DNA from: Caldilineaceae bacterium
GTDB taxonomy: Bacteria > Chloroflexota > Anaerolineae > Caldilineales > Caldilineaceae
Assembly (NCBI GenBank): GCA_022842065.1
Contig: JALHQH010000038.1
Coordinates: 53,367-117,366, forward strand
Direction: 5' to 3'
DNA: 64,000 nt
The translations under genes and the position numbers were made by a program. Positions 45,800 to 55,000 of the stretch are shown here, piece by piece; within the stretch, counting starts at the first letter, position 1, and each line of letters begins with the position of its first letter. The notes under the pieces were generated by a model that saw nothing but the letters and a program-made list of their open reading frames with translations, was not told where the DNA came from and made no database searches.

Positions 45800-46501
45800 T
45801 CAGGGCGCGAACTTATAGCCGGCGCCACGCACGGTGACGATCCAGCGCGGCTGGGCAGGGTCGGCTTCGAGCTTTTGGCGCAGGTGACGAATGTGAACAT
45901 CAACTGTGCGCTCAGCCTCGACGGAGCTATCATAGCCCCAAACCTGCTCGATCAACTGGCTACGGGTAAAGGGCTGATTGGGGTGGCTGGTCAGGTGAAA
46001 GAGCAGGCGAAATTCGATGGGCGTCAATTCCACCGTCGTGCCTTCTCGTATAACGGTCAACCGCTGGTGATCGATTTCCAGCGCGCCGTAACGCAAAGGT
46101 TGTGCGCCGGTCGGTTGCGCAAATTCACCATAAGCACGGCGCAACAGCGCACGCACACGCGAAAGCAATTCACGCGTGCCGTAGGGCTTGACCATGTAAT
46201 CGTCCGCACCCAACTCCAGCCCCAGCACCTTGTCGACCTCTTCGTCACGCGCCGTCAACATGAGGACGGGTTGCAACTTGCCCTCGCTGCGCAACTGGCG
46301 ACAGATATCAAAGCCCGAGCGGTCAGGCAGGCGGATATCGAGGATGATCAGGTGGGGTGAAGCGGTCTGTACGAGGTCAAGCGCGGCTTTGCCAGTCTGC
46401 GCCCAGTGGACAGTATAGCCTTCGCTGCGCAGGGCATATTCGAGGCCGCGGGCAACGGCCCGTTCATCTTCGACCAGTAAAATTGTTTGTTGCAGGCTCA
46501 T
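45800..46501 (-). CDS. OmpR/PhoB-family response regulator
   Basis: A 233-residue transcription factor. The receiver domain has acidic E11 and D12, phospho-acceptor D55 in LDIRLPD, a conserved Thr in LMLTARD and Lys in YMVKPYG. The C-terminal winged helix (LTPIEFRLLFHLTSHPNQPFTRSQLIEQVWGYD, then ERTVDVHIRHLRQKLE) is typical of PhoB. It heads the run regulator, PDZ protein, kinase. A 177-bp gap follows before the PDZ gene. Confidence 0.95.
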   Translation of the reverse strand: MSLQQTILLVEDERAVARGLEYALRSEGYTVHWAQTGKAALDLVQTASPHLIILDIRLPDRSGFDICRQLRSEGKLQPVLMLTARDEEVDKVLGLELGADDYMVKPYGTRELLSRVRALLRRAYGEFAQPTGAQPLRYGALEIDHQRLTVIREGTTVELTPIEFRLLFHLTSHPNQPFTRSQLIEQVWGYDSSVEAERTVDVHIRHLRQKLEADPAQPRWIVTVRGAGYKFAP

Positions 46502-46529
46502 GGTGATCAGTCAGTTGGAACTTACGGAT

Positions 46530-46590
46530 TTGCCACAGAGAGCACAGAGAAATGATCGCGACGATGATCTCTGTCTAAAATCTGTGTCGG
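46530..46590. repeat. GCCACAGAGnnCACAGAG repeat, partial copy
   Basis: gccacagagagcacagagaaatgat is followed by atgatctctgtctaaaatctgtg, an imperfect mirror. A fuller copy with better arms is at 61656-61734. It lies between the regulator start and the end of the PA14 gene, so it is in the promoter region of the two-component operon. Confidence 0.6.
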
Positions 46591-46595
46591 TCATG

Positions 46596-48050
46596 TTACT
46601 CAAAGATCAGAGTCTCGGCAAGGTGGCGAAGTTGTGGTGCGCTGGCGTAGAGGACAAAGATCGTGTACTGATAACTGCCAATCGTTTGTGGTTGGGGGTA
46701 GATGACCACCAGTGCGGCCTGGTTGCGCATGCCGCCTGGTTGACTAGGGGCGGGGAGAATTAGGCGGGCATCCTGGTTGGCAACCAGTAGGTTTTCAACT
46801 TGTGGGTTCGTGCCATAGGGGAGCAGCGGGTGATTGACCTCGTTCTGGACAAATTGGTCAAGGCTCACATTGCCAGCAGCTTCGATCACAAAGAAACCGT
46901 CTGCCCCCTCATAGTGGGTGGGGTTGTCCTGAAACGGTTGCCAGTCGGCTGGATAGTCAAAGGCCACGCCATAGCGCGCGTTGCGATACTGGGCCAAAGC
47001 GGGAGTGGCATTATCAATCAGGGGTTGCTCATTCACCGGTGTTTGTTCTGCAACGGGGCGTTGTTCGGCGACGGGGCGTTGTTCGGCGACGGGGCGTTGT
47101 TCGGCGACGGGGGGTTGCTCATTCACAGGGGGTTGTTCGGCAACGGGAGCCTGTTCCGCAACGGGGGACGGTTCAGCCGCCAGCCGTTGCCAACGCAGTT
47201 GCACCACCGCGGAACCAGTGCGCTCGTAATATTCCACCTGCATGGTTACGGCACCGCCGAGCAGTTGGATCTCACGCTGGTCGCTGCGTTCCCCTTGTGG
47301 CGACCAGCCATCGATCAAGATCTGACCATTGACAAAGAGGCGGGCGCCATCATCGACCGTCAACGTAAAGCGGTAGTTCCCGGCTGGGAGATCCCACACA
47401 CGTGTCCAGCGCGCGGAAAAATTGTCTGTGCCCACCTGCTGGCCGGGGCCACCATTGCCCCAGGTGAAGTTGATTTCGGGATCGGCGCGCACGAGTACCG
47501 GCGCACCGCGCAGCAGGGTGTTATTAAAGTATTCGCCCTGCCAAACGCTGGCAACTGGTGGGCTTTTTAGGTTCCACACAACGTTGGCAACCGCGGTGCC
47601 GGTGCGCTCATAATAGTCTACCTGCACCACGTGTTGACCTGGCCCCAGTAGCTTTTCCGCGGTGAAGCGCTGCGCCGGCTGGTCGGCCCACTGATCGATG
47701 AGCAGTTCATTGTTCACCCAAAGGCGAATCCCATCGTCGGCTGTGGCGGTAAAGCGGTAGGTCCCCGGCGTGACTGCAATCGTGCGCACCCAGCGGGCCG
47801 AAAAATTGTCACCGTCGAGCGCCGGATCAGGCGAGCCAAAGCGCCAATCAAAATTCAGTTCGGGTTCGGTGCGTTGCACCAGTGGCGTGCCGGTCAGCGT
47901 GGCATTGGTCCAATAGGATGCCTGCCAACCCTGATCCGTTGGGCTGGGGGGAGGGCTGGGGGGCAGATCCTGTGCAAACAGGGTGTGTGGCAAGAGCACA
48001 ACACGCAACCATAAAAATGAAATAAGGGCTAGAAAATTGATTTGACGCAT
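46596..48050 (-). CDS. Secreted protein with two PA14 domains and a repetitive linker
   Basis: A 484-residue exported protein. The start ATG 48050 has AGGAGG upstream and gives a signal peptide ([20 protein letters not shown]). Two PA14 carbohydrate-binding domains follow, at about 40-160 and 172-290 ([38 protein letters not shown]; then the same pattern). Residues of about 300-350 are a tandem linker of [12 protein letters not shown] units. The last 130 residues ([14 protein letters not shown] onward) resemble a PsbP-like or lipoprotein-associated domain. It probably binds surface or environmental glycans. Confidence 0.82.
   Translation of the reverse strand: MRQINFLALISFLWLRVVLLPHTLFAQDLPPSPPPSPTDQGWQASYWTNATLTGTPLVQRTEPELNFDWRFGSPDPALDGDNFSARWVRTIAVTPGTYRFTATADDGIRLWVNNELLIDQWADQPAQRFTAEKLLGPGQHVVQVDYYERTGTAVANVVWNLKSPPVASVWQGEYFNNTLLRGAPVLVRADPEINFTWGNGGPGQQVGTDNFSARWTRVWDLPAGNYRFTLTVDDGARLFVNGQILIDGWSPQGERSDQREIQLLGGAVTMQVEYYERTGSAVVQLRWQRLAAEPSPVAEQAPVAEQPPVNEQPPVAEQRPVAEQRPVAEQRPVAEQTPVNEQPLIDNATPALAQYRNARYGVAFDYPADWQPFQDNPTHYEGADGFFVIEAAGNVSLDQFVQNEVNHPLLPYGTNPQVENLLVANQDARLILPAPSQPGGMRNQAALVVIYPQPQTIGSYQYTIFVLYASAPQLRHLAETLIFE
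47035..47168. repeat. 18-bp tandem coding repeats in the PA14 protein linker
   Basis: About seven direct units of 18 bases of the form cggggcgttgttcggcga, some varied to ggttgctcattcac, encode EQRPVA-type hexapeptides. The three central units are identical at the DNA level, so copy number is likely to vary between strains. Confidence 0.85.
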
Positions 48051-48262
48051 GATTCCTCCTACGGCTGGTCGCAGATGAGTGGCAAGAGGGGCGGTGTGGA
48101 TTGCGGTGTAGATTGCAGGATGGCTTGATGTTGGCAGGTCGACGATGATCGCATGGCAGGCGGCTGTTCCGACGAGATTAGCACATAATTGATGATTGGT
48201 ATATCCAGTAATGGGCACATTATCTCAGAAATGACCACGCTGTCAACAATGTGGAATGCTCG

Positions 48263-48290
48263 TGGCAATTATGGCCGGGCATGGTATACT
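48263..48290 (+). promoter_or_regulatory. Candidate promoter of the GH106-like gene
   Basis: TGGTATACT at 48282-48290 is an extended -10 (TGnTATACT), with TGGCAA at 48263-48268 as a weak -35 sixteen bases before the hexamer. It is followed 45 bases later by the ATG at 48335. Confidence 0.45.
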
Positions 48291-48334
48291 TGGCCAACAA
48301 AAGCTGTTGCGCATACCCAAAAGCAGAAGCAACC

Positions 48335-50749
48335 ATGACCAACTTACTTCACCAAACGTTCAGCAATCCCCCCCGTGACTATGGCATTCTCCCCTTCTGG
48401 TTCTGGAACGATGACCTGGAAGATCAGGAGTTGCTGCGCCAAATCCATGAATTTCACGCCAAGGGTTTTGGCGGCTTTTTGATCCATCCGCGCGTGGGGC
48501 TTTCGCGCCGCGTCGGCTATCTGACCGCCGAGTTTTTTCGGCTGGTGCGCCTGGTTGTCGAGGAAGCGGCGCGCCTGAGCATGAAAGTCGTCCTTTATGA
48601 CGAAGGCTCCTACCCTTCCGGCTCCGCCGCGGGGCAAGTCGTGGCGCACAATCCCGACCATGCGTCGCGCTGTATCATTGCGCGGCAGCAGGTGATTGTC
48701 GGCCCAGCAACTGGCTATTGGCATCCCAACCCTGGTCGCGCCCTTAACGATGAACTGCTCGCGGTCGTGGCGGGACGGGAAGTGGCACCTGGTGTGCTTG
48801 ACCCAAACAGCTTGACCTTGTTGCCAGTCCAAGCACCCGAGTTGGTGCGCTACGAGTTGGGGGCCGGCGACTGGCGCTTGATCGCGATCTGGCATGTCCA
48901 CAGTGGCGGCACGATCCGCGGGGTCTTTGCCGAACAAGAGGATGGCAATGCCCTCGCCCCGGCCGCTGGTGATATCCTTAATCCTGCCGCCGTTGCCAGT
49001 TTTATGGCGCTGACGCATGAGCAATATTACGCCCATCTGCACGATCACTTTGGCAGCACGGTGGTGGCCATGTTCACCGACGAGCCAATGGTTTTGGGCC
49101 GGGGGGCGCGCCGTGGTCCCCAAGCGTGGCCCTTTACCCCTGGCTTTTTGGTCGATGTGCAGGCCGGTTGGCCGGAAGAGGTGACGCGCTGGTTACCCGC
49201 GCTCTGGCTCGACTGTGGCGCACAAACCGAGGCATTTCGCCAACACTACACGCAGGCGATCCATACACGGCTGGAACGGGTCTTCTACCGTGCGCAAGGC
49301 CAGTGGTGTGCGGATCATGGCATCGCCCTCACCGGTCATCCCGCCGAAAGTAATGATTTTGCCGCGCTGCGCCACTTTCAATGGCCGGGGCAGGATATGG
49401 TCTGGCGCTGGGTGACGCCCAGTTCCCCCTCGGCGTTAGAAGGGCCCCATAGCTGTGCGCCGAAATGTGCCAGCAGTGCGGCCGTCTTACAGGGCAGTGC
49501 GCGCAATGGCTCGGAAGCGCTGGGCGCGTATGGCTGGCAACTTACCTTGGATGAAACCAAGTGGCTGCTCGACTGGCACCTGGTGCGCGGTAATAATCTC
49601 TTCTTTTTACACGCCGCCTTCTATTCAGTTCGTGGGCGCCGCGCGTATGAGAGTGAGCCGGATATTGGGTTGCACAACCTCTGGTGGCCCTACTTTGCCC
49701 GGCTCGGCGATTATTTGCGCCGCCTCTGTTGGCTGTTGGCAGAAAGCAAACAGGTCTGTCGGGTCGCCATCCTGACTGATCCCAATGCCGCCGCTTGGGC
49801 TGCCGCCAAAGTGCTCTTTCAGCACCAGATTGACTTTCTCTATGTTGATGCCGCTGCGCTAGCCGGTGCCCAGCTTGACAGTGGGTGCGTGGTGATCGGG
49901 CAGCAGCGCTTTGATCTGGTGATCTGCGACCCGCCGTGCGCCGTGTTATCCAATTTCATGGCGAGCATTGCCAGTACAGGGGTCGCGATTATCAATGCGT
50001 GGCAAGCAACCACGCTGGTTGCACAGGTGCGCGCCCGGATCGGCCAGGATCTCGATTGGCCCGCTGCGCCCGATCTGCGGGTGTTGCACCTGCAACAGGC
50101 CGGGCAAGAATTTTATCTGCTGGTCAATGAAGGGGAAAGCGCCATTGAGGGGGCGCTGTCACTTGCGGTGACTGGTGCGCTGGCACGCTGGGAGCCACTT
50201 GCTGGGACAACCCAACCCTGGCCGGCCAACGTTGTCGATGGCCGCACCCACACCTACTTGCGCCTGGAGCGACGGGAAAGCACCTTGCTGGTGGTCGATC
50301 CAACGGCAGCACCACTCGACCTGATCGCCTTACCACCGACCCCCGGCGCGACCAGCATCCCGCTGGTTGGCCCGTGGCAAACAACCGATGAACAAGGCAA
50401 ACCGGTTGCGATCCCTTGTCCGGGGGATTGGGCGCAGAGATCGGGTTGGGAAACTTTTGCCGGCACCCTGCATTTTACGACAACTTTTACGCTGCCGGAG
50501 CGACAGCTAACCCAGCCGCTCTTCCTCGATCTAGGCCAGGTGGGGGACATTGCCACCGTGTGGCTCAATGGGATCAACGTGGGTATTTGTGCATGGGCAC
50601 CCTACTGCCTGCGCATTGATCCTCACGTGCAAACCGGCCCCAACCAATTGACGATCCACATCACCAACACAATCGCCAACTTTTACGAAGGGCTGCAGCG
50701 ACCGTCCGGGTTGCTAGGGCCAGTGCAACTTTTGACGACAGTGGCGTAA
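48335..50749 (+). CDS. Glycoside hydrolase, GH106 alpha-L-rhamnosidase-like
   Basis: An 804-residue protein without signal peptide. The opening PPRDYGILPFWFWNDDLEDQELLRQIHEFHAKGFGGFLIHPRVGL is the characteristic start of GH106-like proteins, followed by VVLYDEGSYPSGSAAG and MFTDEPMV in the barrel and a C-terminal galactose-binding-like beta-sandwich (LDLGQVGDIATVWLNGINVGICAWAPYCLRI, about 753-783). It should release L-rhamnose from glycosides. With rhaI at 414 it makes the second rhamnose-related enzyme of the window. The cytoplasmic location suggests that it acts on imported oligosaccharides. It is slightly shorter than many family members (about 900-1100). ATG 48335 is preferred because the domain starts ten residues later. 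Confidence 0.8.
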   Translation: MTNLLHQTFSNPPRDYGILPFWFWNDDLEDQELLRQIHEFHAKGFGGFLIHPRVGLSRRVGYLTAEFFRLVRLVVEEAARLSMKVVLYDEGSYPSGSAAGQVVAHNPDHASRCIIARQQVIVGPATGYWHPNPGRALNDELLAVVAGREVAPGVLDPNSLTLLPVQAPELVRYELGAGDWRLIAIWHVHSGGTIRGVFAEQEDGNALAPAAGDILNPAAVASFMALTHEQYYAHLHDHFGSTVVAMFTDEPMVLGRGARRGPQAWPFTPGFLVDVQAGWPEEVTRWLPALWLDCGAQTEAFRQHYTQAIHTRLERVFYRAQGQWCADHGIALTGHPAESNDFAALRHFQWPGQDMVWRWVTPSSPSALEGPHSCAPKCASSAAVLQGSARNGSEALGAYGWQLTLDETKWLLDWHLVRGNNLFFLHAAFYSVRGRRAYESEPDIGLHNLWWPYFARLGDYLRRLCWLLAESKQVCRVAILTDPNAAAWAAAKVLFQHQIDFLYVDAAALAGAQLDSGCVVIGQQRFDLVICDPPCAVLSNFMASIASTGVAIINAWQATTLVAQVRARIGQDLDWPAAPDLRVLHLQQAGQEFYLLVNEGESAIEGALSLAVTGALARWEPLAGTTQPWPANVVDGRTHTYLRLERRESTLLVVDPTAAPLDLIALPPTPGATSIPLVGPWQTTDEQGKPVAIPCPGDWAQRSGWETFAGTLHFTTTFTLPERQLTQPLFLDLGQVGDIATVWLNGINVGICAWAPYCLRIDPHVQTGPNQLTIHITNTIANFYEGLQRPSGLLGPVQLLTTVA

Positions 50750-50757
50750 GGGTGGTG

Positions 50758-50828
50758 GCATGACCCCCGCGAGCTTCGATAAGCCCTTCGACTGGCTTAG
50801 GACGAAGCTCAGCCCGCAGGGGTCATGC
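50758..50828. repeat. Palindromic repeat between convergent genes
   Basis: gcatgacccccgcgagcttcg (50758-50778) is mirrored by cgaagctcagcccgcaggggtcatgc (about 50802-50828) with a short bulge. It fills the gap between the GH106-like and phosphoesterase genes and may terminate both. The core cttcgactggcttaggacgaagctcag resembles a repeat frequent in environmental bacterial genomes. Confidence 0.7.
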
Positions 50829-50840
50829 ACTATTCCCAGA

Positions 50841-51665
50841 TTACCCTTGTTGGTAGGCAATAACGCGCTCATCGGCCAGCATGACACTGTTCATAAAGAG
50901 CTGCCCTTGATGGATGGTACCAATGGCAAAGCCGGAGTTGTCGAGCGTGCGCAGGTTGCGTTGCACGCTGGGATCAATGCCATAGAAGACGGCCGGCGTG
51001 GTAAAGGAAACCGTGTTGGCAAAGCGGGTCACATGGTTGTAGTGAATGTGGCCACTAAGGATGCCCAACACATTGTCATGCAGGGCAATGACGGCGGCCA
51101 ACTCAGCGGGATTGGTCAGCATAATTTCGTTAAGCATGGCGACCGTACAGTAGACCGGTGGGTGATGAAGGGCGATCAGGTGTCCCTGGGGCATGGGGCG
51201 CGCCAGTTCCGTCGCCAACCAGGCCAATTGGGTGGGATCAAGATAGCCATGGACAGCATTGGGCACATGACTGTCGAGCATAATCACATTCAGGCCATTA
51301 ATCTCTGTGCTGTAATAGTAGGGCTGGGCACCAACTGCACTTTGCTCGCCCAGCACCACCTGGCGAAACATATCACGCTCATCATGATTGCCAAGACCAA
51401 GCAGCACAGGGACACCAAAACTTTGCAGCTCCGACAAAAGGGTGGTCAAGACAAGGTACTCTTCTGGGCGGCCATTGTTGACCAGATCGCCGCTGATGAG
51501 GATGAAGGCCGGAGTAATCTCCATCTCCGTCACCCGCGCCAAGATGCGGCGAACTCGGTGGACAGGGAGAATCCCATTGACTGCGGCCGCTTCACTCTCC
51601 AGCAGGTGAAGATCCGTCAAGTGGAGAAAGGTAAAGGTAGAGGATTCAGCAGGTAAAGCAGACAT
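50841..51665 (-). CDS. Calcineurin-like metallophosphoesterase (CpdA/Icc-like)
   Basis: A 274-residue dinuclear metallophosphoesterase. All five family motifs are visible: HLTDLHLLE (about 14-22), ISGDLVNNG (about 56-64), GLGNHDERD (about 89-97), ALHHPPVY (about 163-170) and LSGHIHYNH (about 203-211). Members with this pattern hydrolyse cyclic nucleotides or other phosphodiesters. It is cytoplasmic. The start is uncertain: ATG 51665 is used, but GTG 51680 and TTG 51677 are in frame and closer to the GGGAG. Confidence 0.88.
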   Translation of the reverse strand: MSALPAESSTFTFLHLTDLHLLESEAAAVNGILPVHRVRRILARVTEMEITPAFILISGDLVNNGRPEEYLVLTTLLSELQSFGVPVLLGLGNHDERDMFRQVVLGEQSAVGAQPYYYSTEINGLNVIMLDSHVPNAVHGYLDPTQLAWLATELARPMPQGHLIALHHPPVYCTVAMLNEIMLTNPAELAAVIALHDNVLGILSGHIHYNHVTRFANTVSFTTPAVFYGIDPSVQRNLRTLDNSGFAIGTIHQGQLFMNSVMLADERVIAYQQG

Positions 51666-52017
51666 GATGAGTTGCAACACTCCCGTTATGATTAAGGTTA
51701 ACAGATGAGGGAGATCCGCTGTTGATTAAATCGCTTCATGTCTGCTATTATACCGCGCTTCTTTTCAAAATGGTAGTGATACTTTTTTGCAGTGAATTTC
51801 TCTTTGCGGTCGCGTTCCGGCTCCCCGTAATGTGCGTCGCACTGGTCAAGCGTTGTTTCGTCGACCAGATCGCGTCCGACCAGCGCGACACACACGAGTT
51901 GCCCCAAACTAATAGACAAAACAAATAGAGTTGACACAAAGCGGTCTGTGCATCAGGGGATGCACAGTACACAATTGTGCCACGTTTAGTTGTGTTATCT
52001 ATAAGCTGCTCCCTTTT
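51666..52017. other. Intergenic region with second MITE-like copy
   Basis: About 350 bases separate the end of the FG-GAP gene from the phosphoesterase start. 51912-52003 is a repeat copy. The part at 51800-51900 has short inverted gtcgcactggtc/gaccagcgcgac arms (about 51837-51885) and short open frames on both strands that I judge non-coding. The phosphoesterase promoter must lie near 51680-51750. Confidence 0.5.
51912..52003. repeat. MITE-like 92-bp repeat, copy 2
   Basis: It matches 26081-26172 along its length in the same orientation. Its hairpin is ctgtgcat (51946-51953) and atgcacag (51960-51967) around the same cagggg loop. Compared with copy 1 both stem strands have changed at one paired position (C-G to T-A), so the pairing is conserved while the sequence is not. 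Confidence 0.82.
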
Positions 52018-55000
52018 TTAGCGATGCACAAGCGGCAGATAGGCCACCTGGCGCGCAGCCAGGGTGCGAATCCGCAGCCGTGCGCTTTGGCTGACCGTGC
52101 TACCCTGTTGGTTGCTGATCAGGCAGGCAAAGCGCGCCTCATGATCACTAATGCTAACCGGTGCAACCGTATAGGTCGGTCCCGTTGCGCCGGCAATGGG
52201 CAGGTCGTTGCGCAACCACTGGTAGGTCAACGGGTCGGGTGCTGGGGTTGCGACGGTAAAGGTGACACTAGCACCGATTTCGACCTCTTTCGGGAGCGGA
52301 TGTGCGGTGATAACCGGGCTGCCTTCGCGACCATGAACCTTGACCACCGTCGCGGCACGCCCGGTGGCCCCCTCATCGTCCGTGACCACCAAGGTGATGG
52401 TGAAGAGCCCCGACGCCGTATAGTTATGCACCACCGTGGGTGCCGTGCTAGTCGCCCCATCCCCCAAGGTCCAATCGTGGCCAACCACGGTACCATCGTG
52501 ATCAAGCGAGTTACCGCCCGCAAAAGTTACCGTGAGGGGTGCCGTCCCCTCTGTGACATTGGGGGTGATATGGGCAACCGGTGGCATATTAGGCGTGAAG
52601 CCTGACTGCTCGACATTGAGCGGCTGGGTGTTGGTGGCGGTGGCCCCTTCGTTGTCGGTCACCGCCAGCGTGATCGTATAACTACCAGGGGCAGGATAGG
52701 TATGTTCAACAGTAACCCCCGTTGCCGTTGTCCCATCACCAAAGGTCCAGTGGTAGGTTTGCAACGTGCCATCCATATCGTCGGCGCTGGTGGCATCGAA
52801 GCGCATCGTCAGTGCCGACCCGTCTACCACCGGTACAACCGTAAAGCGAGCGGTTGGGTGTTGATTAAGTGACATTGCAGGACCAGCGCGGTGATGATGG
52901 CCAACCATATCCGCGGCCATGACACAATTGTAGAAAGCGACCCGGTGCAATTCGCCCAACCACTGGCGGTTGCCATCCAGCTCACTTCCTAACGCCAGCC
53001 GAAAAGTGGGATCCCAGTTGGCAAAATCGCCAGGCAGGATGGTCCCTTGCAGTTCGATTCCATTAAGAAAAAACTTTCGTTCGCCTGCTGGGCTGTGGGT
53101 GTAGACCACATGGGCGAGCGCCACGGCAACACTATCAGCAAGGGTGCGTAACGACGGTTGACCGTTGTCATCAGTCGCCGCGGTGCGCATACGCGCATCG
53201 TAAATGGCACCACCGGGATGGTCGCTTAGGTCCTGCCCCAGCGTAAAGTTACGCTGGTAGATATCCGCGGAGAGCGTAATGATCCGCGCCGGGCCTTGTT
53301 GTTCCAGGAGGGCGGGCTTAATCCAAGCTTCCACCGTAAAGGCTTGGGTCCGCTGGCTGGCGTTGATCACCTTTGTGGCTGGTCCCGCCGAAGCGATTAA
53401 GGTCGGCGTATGAATTTCCAGCCCTTGCCCACTTAGCCACCGCACATGCGCAGCTTGTTGGATGGTTAGATCCAGCGGTTCACCGATGCCGCTGACATCA
53501 GCAACCGTTGTTCCACTGCCGCCGGTAAAATTATAATGGGCTTGCAACCCGCTGGCACCACAGGCTGCTTGCGGTGGCAGTCGTGGACCTGGGGTTGCGG
53601 TTGGAAGTGGCGTTGGGATGGGGGTCGGGCCGGCGCCGGCACAATCCTGCTGATTTTCATAGAGGACCACTTGATTGCTGGTCCAGCCAATCGAAACAAC
53701 ATCCTGATCGCCATCGCCGTCAATATCAACGACATGTGCCCCCGCATGGTGTTCATCGCCCTGATAGATCAGCTGTTCGCGCCAACTGGTCCCCAGCCCA
53801 TCCCTGTTTTCAAAGAGCAACATGCGCGCCGTACCGGGATTAGCTGGGTAATGTTCACCGACCACCACATCCAGGTCGCCGTCATTATCCATATCAACCA
53901 CGGCGAGACTCATGGGGCCGATGACTTCCGCAATGAGGTGTTCCGTCCAGGGCGCGGTGGCATCAACGCCCTGGGCATACCAAGCCACCTTGTCGATGGT
54001 ATTAACCGCTTCGTAGCCAACCACTGCATCCAAGCGGCCATCACCATTCAGATCAACCAGCGCATTGCGGTCGGCTTCGGCGGTTGTGGGGTGGAGGGTA
54101 AAAGGCTGCCAGGTGGGCGGATCACCGCCCTGATTGCGCAACCACTCGGTCCCCAATAGCAGATCGAGCTGGCCATCGCGGTCAATATCACCGGCCTGCA
54201 GATCCTCACCCCGCCCCTCATTGGTCAGCTTTTGCCAGCGCCACTGTTGCGTAGCCGGGTCAGCCGGCACCGTTAAAGTTTGTAAGCCACGCCGCCCATC
54301 ATGCCAGGAGAGCACGACCGCTTGCGTGTCGCCCCCCAGGATCGGTGCCATGGTGACCCCTTGTAGGAAGTTGCCATCGGCACCATCAATATTGTTGAGC
54401 AGCGTAAAATTCCCGGCCCCATCATTACGCGCCCAGACAAAGGTGGCATTGGCCGTATTGCCCTCACCCCCTGTGCCCAGAATATCGGGATCGCCGTCGC
54501 GGTCAAAATCGGCGACCAGGGCCATGTTATTCAAGCCAGCCCCAATCGGATGGCGAAGCCAGTTGCCCCCTGGTGTACCTGGATGTTGATACCACCAGCC
54601 ACCCGTAATCACATCCACATGACCATCACGATTAATGTCGGCACTAGTGACAAAGAGCGTACGCCAGGGTTTGGCCGACTCGATCAGATGGCGCTGCCAC
54701 CGGGCATCAGTTGCGTCACATTCGGGGACGACATGGTTGTTGAGCCAGATATCAAGCCCCGGCGTCTGCCAGTTCCAGGGCTTACTCAAAATGTCAAGGT
54801 CGCCATCGCCATCAAGATCCCCGACGCTGGATTCATGATTGTCCAAGCCGGTGGCGACCACAGTCTGGGTAAAGTTGCCGGTGCCATCTCCCAGAAAGAT
54901 CCAGCTCTTGGCATCCGGATTGTCGCCATTCAGGCGCATCTCCGCCGCAAAGATATCAAGGAAGCCATCACCATTCATGTCGGCAACGGCCAAACTGTGA

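Noticed and set aside
47035..47168. CRISPR-like repetition
   Set aside because: The 18-bp units are head to tail without spacers and are in frame as EQRPVA-type linker repeats.
50760..51656. A 298-codon open frame on the plus strand
   Set aside because: It is antisense to the metallophosphoesterase, whose five motifs are all present, and its own translation is His/Lys/Gln-rich with no known pattern.
51698..51937. Short open frames of about 70-80 codons on both strands, considered as a transposase remnant
   Set aside because: No DDE or HTH pattern could be recognised, and the frames run into the MITE-like repeat.
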